Positions 61,590 to 64,000 of a DNA stretch of 64,000 bases are shown piece after piece. Under the pieces are notes generated by a model. It was not told where the DNA came from, made no database searches, and saw nothing but the letters and a program-made list of their open reading frames with translations. Numbering within the stretch: position 1 is the first letter of the stretch; every line of letters starts with the position of its first letter. Origin of the DNA: Streptomyces sp. H27-H1 (GTDB lineage Bacteria; Actinomycetota; Actinomycetes; Streptomycetales; Streptomycetaceae). The position numbers and the translations under genes were made by a program. The DNA is taken from contig NZ_JAPNLJ010000039.1 in the NCBI RefSeq assembly GCF_026627445.1, positions 1-64,000 of the forward strand, given 5' to 3'.

Positions 61590-63262
61590 CAGTTGCCGCT
61601 GCCGTTCTTGTCGATGAGCTCCTTGTACCAGTCGCGCAGCTTGTCGCCGCCGGAGGACCTCCAGGTGGAGATGGCGGCCTGCACGTCGGACAGCTTCTTG
61701 TTGCCCCGCACGTAGTCGATCTCCAGCTGGCCGAACTGGCTGGAGAGGTTGGCGTAGTTCGTCGGCTCGACGATGTTCATGCCGTACGTGGTCGTCTTCT
61801 TCAGGTCGGCCCCCATCCGTTGCTGCCACTCGACCTGCTTGCGGGCGATGTCGGGATGGTCGGGGTGGGCGAAGTAGGGAGCGGGGGCCGCCAGCATCGA
61901 CCAGGCGTTGTTCACCTCGGAGTTGCCCTGGTCGTTCTTGACCGGGACGCCGTCCTTGACCGTGTAGTGGGTGCCCTCGACGCCGTAGTCCACGAGCATC
62001 CGCTCCTTGGTGCCGTAGGGCGCGGCCGCGAAGTTGGCGGCCGCCAGCGCGTTCTCCACGGTCTCCTTCGAGGCGCCCTGGCGGATCATCGACCAGATGG
62101 TGGCGGGCGAGGACGCGTACATCGTCGGGCGGCCGCCGTCGGCGCCGAAGATGTCCATGCCCTCGATCTGGAAGGCCGGGTTGGACGGGGCCTGTTCGGC
62201 GGCCCTGACGTACCAGGCGGACATGTCGCCGTTGAAGACCAGGATCTGACCGGCGGTGAACCGCTGGGCCGCGTCGCCGGAGCGCGCCTTGTCGTCGGGG
62301 TGGACCACGCCGGCGTCGAAGAGCTTGCGGCTCCACTCCAGGGCTTCCAGATACTCGGGCGCTTCTATGCGGTAGGTCAGCTTGCCGTCGTCGCCGATGT
62401 TCCAGCCGAGCGCCCCGGAGGGGCGGACGCCGAAGATGCCGGCCGTGACCCAGGTCATGTCACCGCAGGCGTAGACCTTGGCCTTGGCGCTGGTGGCGTC
62501 CTTGGCCCAGCTGAGGAACTCCTCGGCCGACTTGGGTACGGAGTAGCCCTTCGCGTCGAAGATGTCCTTGCGGTAGTAGGGCACGATGGCGCTCGCGGCG
62601 GCGGAGGGCATCGGGATGCCTCGCAGCGCGCCGCCGAAGATGCTCATGCGCCAGGAATCGGAGGGGATCGCGGCGAGGTTCGGGTACTTCTTGACGTTGT
62701 CGCCCGCCAGGTAGGGGCCGAGGTCCATGCACTTCGCGGTGACCGCGTTCGCGATCTTGCCGACCAGCTCCCAGCTGGGCACGACCATCATGTCGGGGAT
62801 GGAGCTGGAGGCGAGGACAGCGCCGAGCTTCCCGCCGTAGGTGTTGCCGTCCTGGTTCTGCCAGGTGACCTTGGTGCCCGCGACGGCGTCGATCCCCGTG
62901 TAGTAGGCGCAGCCGGGATTCGGCGGGGTGCCCCAGAGCGGGGACATGATCTTGAAGGAGGCGCCGGTGCCGAGCTTGTCCGGGACCGAGGCGGCGAGGG
63001 CCGCCAGGTCGACCTTGGCGGTGTAGCCGTCTGCCGAACCGTTCTTCGACGGAAGGTCCGGCTTGGCGAGCGTGCTGGCGACGTACGTCGGGATCAGCTT
63101 GTCGGCCGCCTTGCCCGACGTGTTGCCCGCTCGCGACTTGTTGTCCGAACCGCCGCAGGCGGTGAGCAGCGGTATTCCCCCGGCCATCGCCGCGGTGGCG
63201 ATCGCCGTTGAGGCGAGGAAGCTTCTCCGGCTCGGTCCGGAGGAGGCGGCATTCGGCGTCAT
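61589..63262 (-). CDS. Oligosaccharide-binding lipoprotein of the second importer
   Basis: A 557-residue solute-binding protein, long for the family and typical of the LipO/oligosaccharide group. PSRRSFLAST is a twin-arginine-type signal and LLTACGG the lipobox. WGTPPNPGCAYYTG and YYRKDIFDAKGYSVPKSAEE are typical of the group. It probably captures large oligosaccharides such as xyloglucan fragments. It heads the leftward operon importer-GH74-GH42-GH95-GH12. An operator of the TCGAAGCGCTTCGA type lies 115 bases upstream. Confidence 0.88.
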   Translation of the reverse strand: MTPNAASSGPSRRSFLASTAIATAAMAGGIPLLTACGGSDNKSRAGNTSGKAADKLIPTYVASTLAKPDLPSKNGSADGYTAKVDLAALAASVPDKLGTGASFKIMSPLWGTPPNPGCAYYTGIDAVAGTKVTWQNQDGNTYGGKLGAVLASSSIPDMMVVPSWELVGKIANAVTAKCMDLGPYLAGDNVKKYPNLAAIPSDSWRMSIFGGALRGIPMPSAAASAIVPYYRKDIFDAKGYSVPKSAEEFLSWAKDATSAKAKVYACGDMTWVTAGIFGVRPSGALGWNIGDDGKLTYRIEAPEYLEALEWSRKLFDAGVVHPDDKARSGDAAQRFTAGQILVFNGDMSAWYVRAAEQAPSNPAFQIEGMDIFGADGGRPTMYASSPATIWSMIRQGASKETVENALAAANFAAAPYGTKERMLVDYGVEGTHYTVKDGVPVKNDQGNSEVNNAWSMLAAPAPYFAHPDHPDIARKQVEWQQRMGADLKKTTTYGMNIVEPTNYANLSSQFGQLEIDYVRGNKKLSDVQAAISTWRSSGGDKLRDWYKELIDKNGSGN

Positions 63263-63376
63263 TGCGTCAACCCTTCATGGCGCACCTGGACACCCGGCGG
63301 TCGACCGTCGGGCTCGGTGTGGTGACTGGAACTGACGGAGCTGAAGCGGTCAAGACGACTGCGACGCGATTCGCTG

Positions 63377-63390
63377 TCGAAGCGCTTCGA
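63377..63390. promoter_or_regulatory. LacI-type operator of the importer operon
   Basis: TCGAAGCGCTTCGA, a perfect 14-bp palindrome identical in core to those at 43240 and 51110. Confidence 0.85.
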
Positions 63391-63535
63391 TGTTGCAGTG
63401 AGGTTAAGTGAACACCCAGAGGCGCACAAGGGTCGCTTCCGAGATTCCTCCAAGGCCTGGTGGGGAACTCTCTGTATGCCCTGCTTGATGTAACGGCGCT
63501 GATCCCTTGACACTCACCCTGGTGTCTGATGAGCA

Positions 63536-63549
63536 TCGAAGCGCTTCGA
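63536..63549. promoter_or_regulatory. LacI-type operator of the GH3 gene
   Basis: TCGAAGCGCTTCGA, a perfect 14-bp palindrome 33 bases before the GH3 start and 24 bases after TTGACA (63507-63512), so it would overlap the start of transcription. Confidence 0.85.
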
Positions 63550-63582
63550 ATACGTTCCCGCTCCATCGCAGGGAGATCCCAG

Positions 63583-64000
63583 GTGTCCGCACACACGCCG
63601 CACACAGCACCGCCGTTCCGCGATCCGCAGCTGCCTGTCGCGAAGCGCATCGACGACCTCCTGTCACGGCTCACCCCCGACGAGAAGACCGGATTCCTGC
63701 ACCAGTTCGCGCCTGCCGTGGAGCGGCTCGGCGTCGCCGCGTTCCGCACCGGCCAAGAAGCCCTGCACGGCGTGGCCTGGATGGGTCCGGCCACCGTCTT
63801 CCCGCAGGCGGTGGGCCTGGGCGCGACCTGGAACACGGATCTCGTACGACGGGTCGGCGAGGCGGTGTCCAAGGAGGCGCGGGCCATGCGGGCCCGCGAC
63901 GACCGCGTGGGACTGAACGTCTGGGCCCCGACGGTGAACCTGCTGCGCCACCCTCTGTGGGGCCGCAACGAGGAGGGCTACTCGGAGGACCCGAAGCTCA
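63583..64000 (+). CDS. GH3 beta-glucosidase/xylosidase, cut by the window end
   Basis: The first 139 codons of a GH3 enzyme. The start is GTG at 63583, with AGGGAG about 7 bases upstream. RIDDLLSRLTPDEKTGFLHQ and GQEALHGVAWMGPATVFPQ and VGLNVWAPTVNLLRHPLWGR are the opening motifs of the barrel domain, and NEEGYSEDP follows. No signal peptide is seen, so it should be intracellular. The 3' part and nucleophile lie beyond the window. Because its operator matches that of the importer operon, it probably removes backbone glucose or xylose from imported xyloglucan oligosaccharides. Confidence 0.85.
   Translation, partial: MSAHTPHTAPPFRDPQLPVAKRIDDLLSRLTPDEKTGFLHQFAPAVERLGVAAFRTGQEALHGVAWMGPATVFPQAVGLGATWNTDLVRRVGEAVSKEARAMRARDDRVGLNVWAPTVNLLRHPLWGRNEEGYSEDPKL

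Larger units (their letters stand above)
63263..63582. other. Divergent control region with two operators
   Basis: About 320 bases between the leftward importer operon and the rightward GH3 gene. It contains the palindromes at 63377-63390 and 63536-63549 and a TTGACA at 63507-63512 that may serve GH3. No gene is seen. Confidence 0.6.

Noticed and set aside
1..64000. CRISPR arrays, rRNA or tRNA genes
   Set aside because: No regularly spaced direct repeats and no recognisable tRNA or rRNA sequence were seen on either strand.

Overview
The window is high-GC actinobacterial DNA and almost certainly Streptomyces. The GH10 xylanase at 27958-29394 has the layout of S. lividans XlnA. A solute-binding protein/two-permease operon stands divergent from a LacI regulator and GH3 beta-xylosidase, as in the Streptomyces bxl (xylobiose) system. 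Tat signals, GTG/TTG starts and rare TTA codons fit the same origin. The window is a dense plant-cell-wall degradation island.

Left flank (1-6165): a secreted protein of unknown function, a PucR-type regulator with two TTA codons, a PadR regulator with a quinone-reductase-like gene, a divergent alpha/beta hydrolase with a near-textbook PadR operator between them, and a serine-recombinase remnant at the island edge.

Xylan block (6166-31000): a leftward operon runs from an ABC importer (14 to 16 kb) through GH30 and GH10 xylanases, a tightly coupled Gfo/Idh - PmoA-like - cupin cassette, and a GH62 arabinofuranosidase with CBM13. Divergent from it are a LacI regulator, a GH3 beta-xylosidase and a GH43 enzyme, followed by a GH127 beta-L-arabinofuranosidase. 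Next come a CebR-like LacI gene divergent from two GH6 cellulases, then XlnA and a CBM13 feruloyl esterase. CGAAA-N3-TTTCG operators recur in this block.

Middle (31-43 kb): a GH2 beta-galactosidase broken by two compensating frameshifts, a GH9-CBM2 cellulase with a perfect CebR box, a PAS/GAF/SpoIIE/HATPase phosphatase, CE2 and CE3 acetylxylan esterases, and a short 3' remnant of a GH62 gene.

Right half (43-64 kb): a putative xyloglucan-utilization regulon. A rightward operon has GH42, GH36, GH43 and a GH5 enzyme of X2-CBM46 type, followed by a LacI gene. A leftward operon has an ABC importer, GH74, GH42, GH95 and GH12. A divergent GH3 runs off the window end. Palindromes with the core TCGAAGCGCTTCGA, including two identical 20-bp copies, sit before the GH42 gene, before the LacI gene, and in the intergenic region of the importer and GH3 genes. 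This suggests one regulator controls backbone cleavage, uptake and side-chain removal. No GH31 alpha-xylosidase is visible inside the window.
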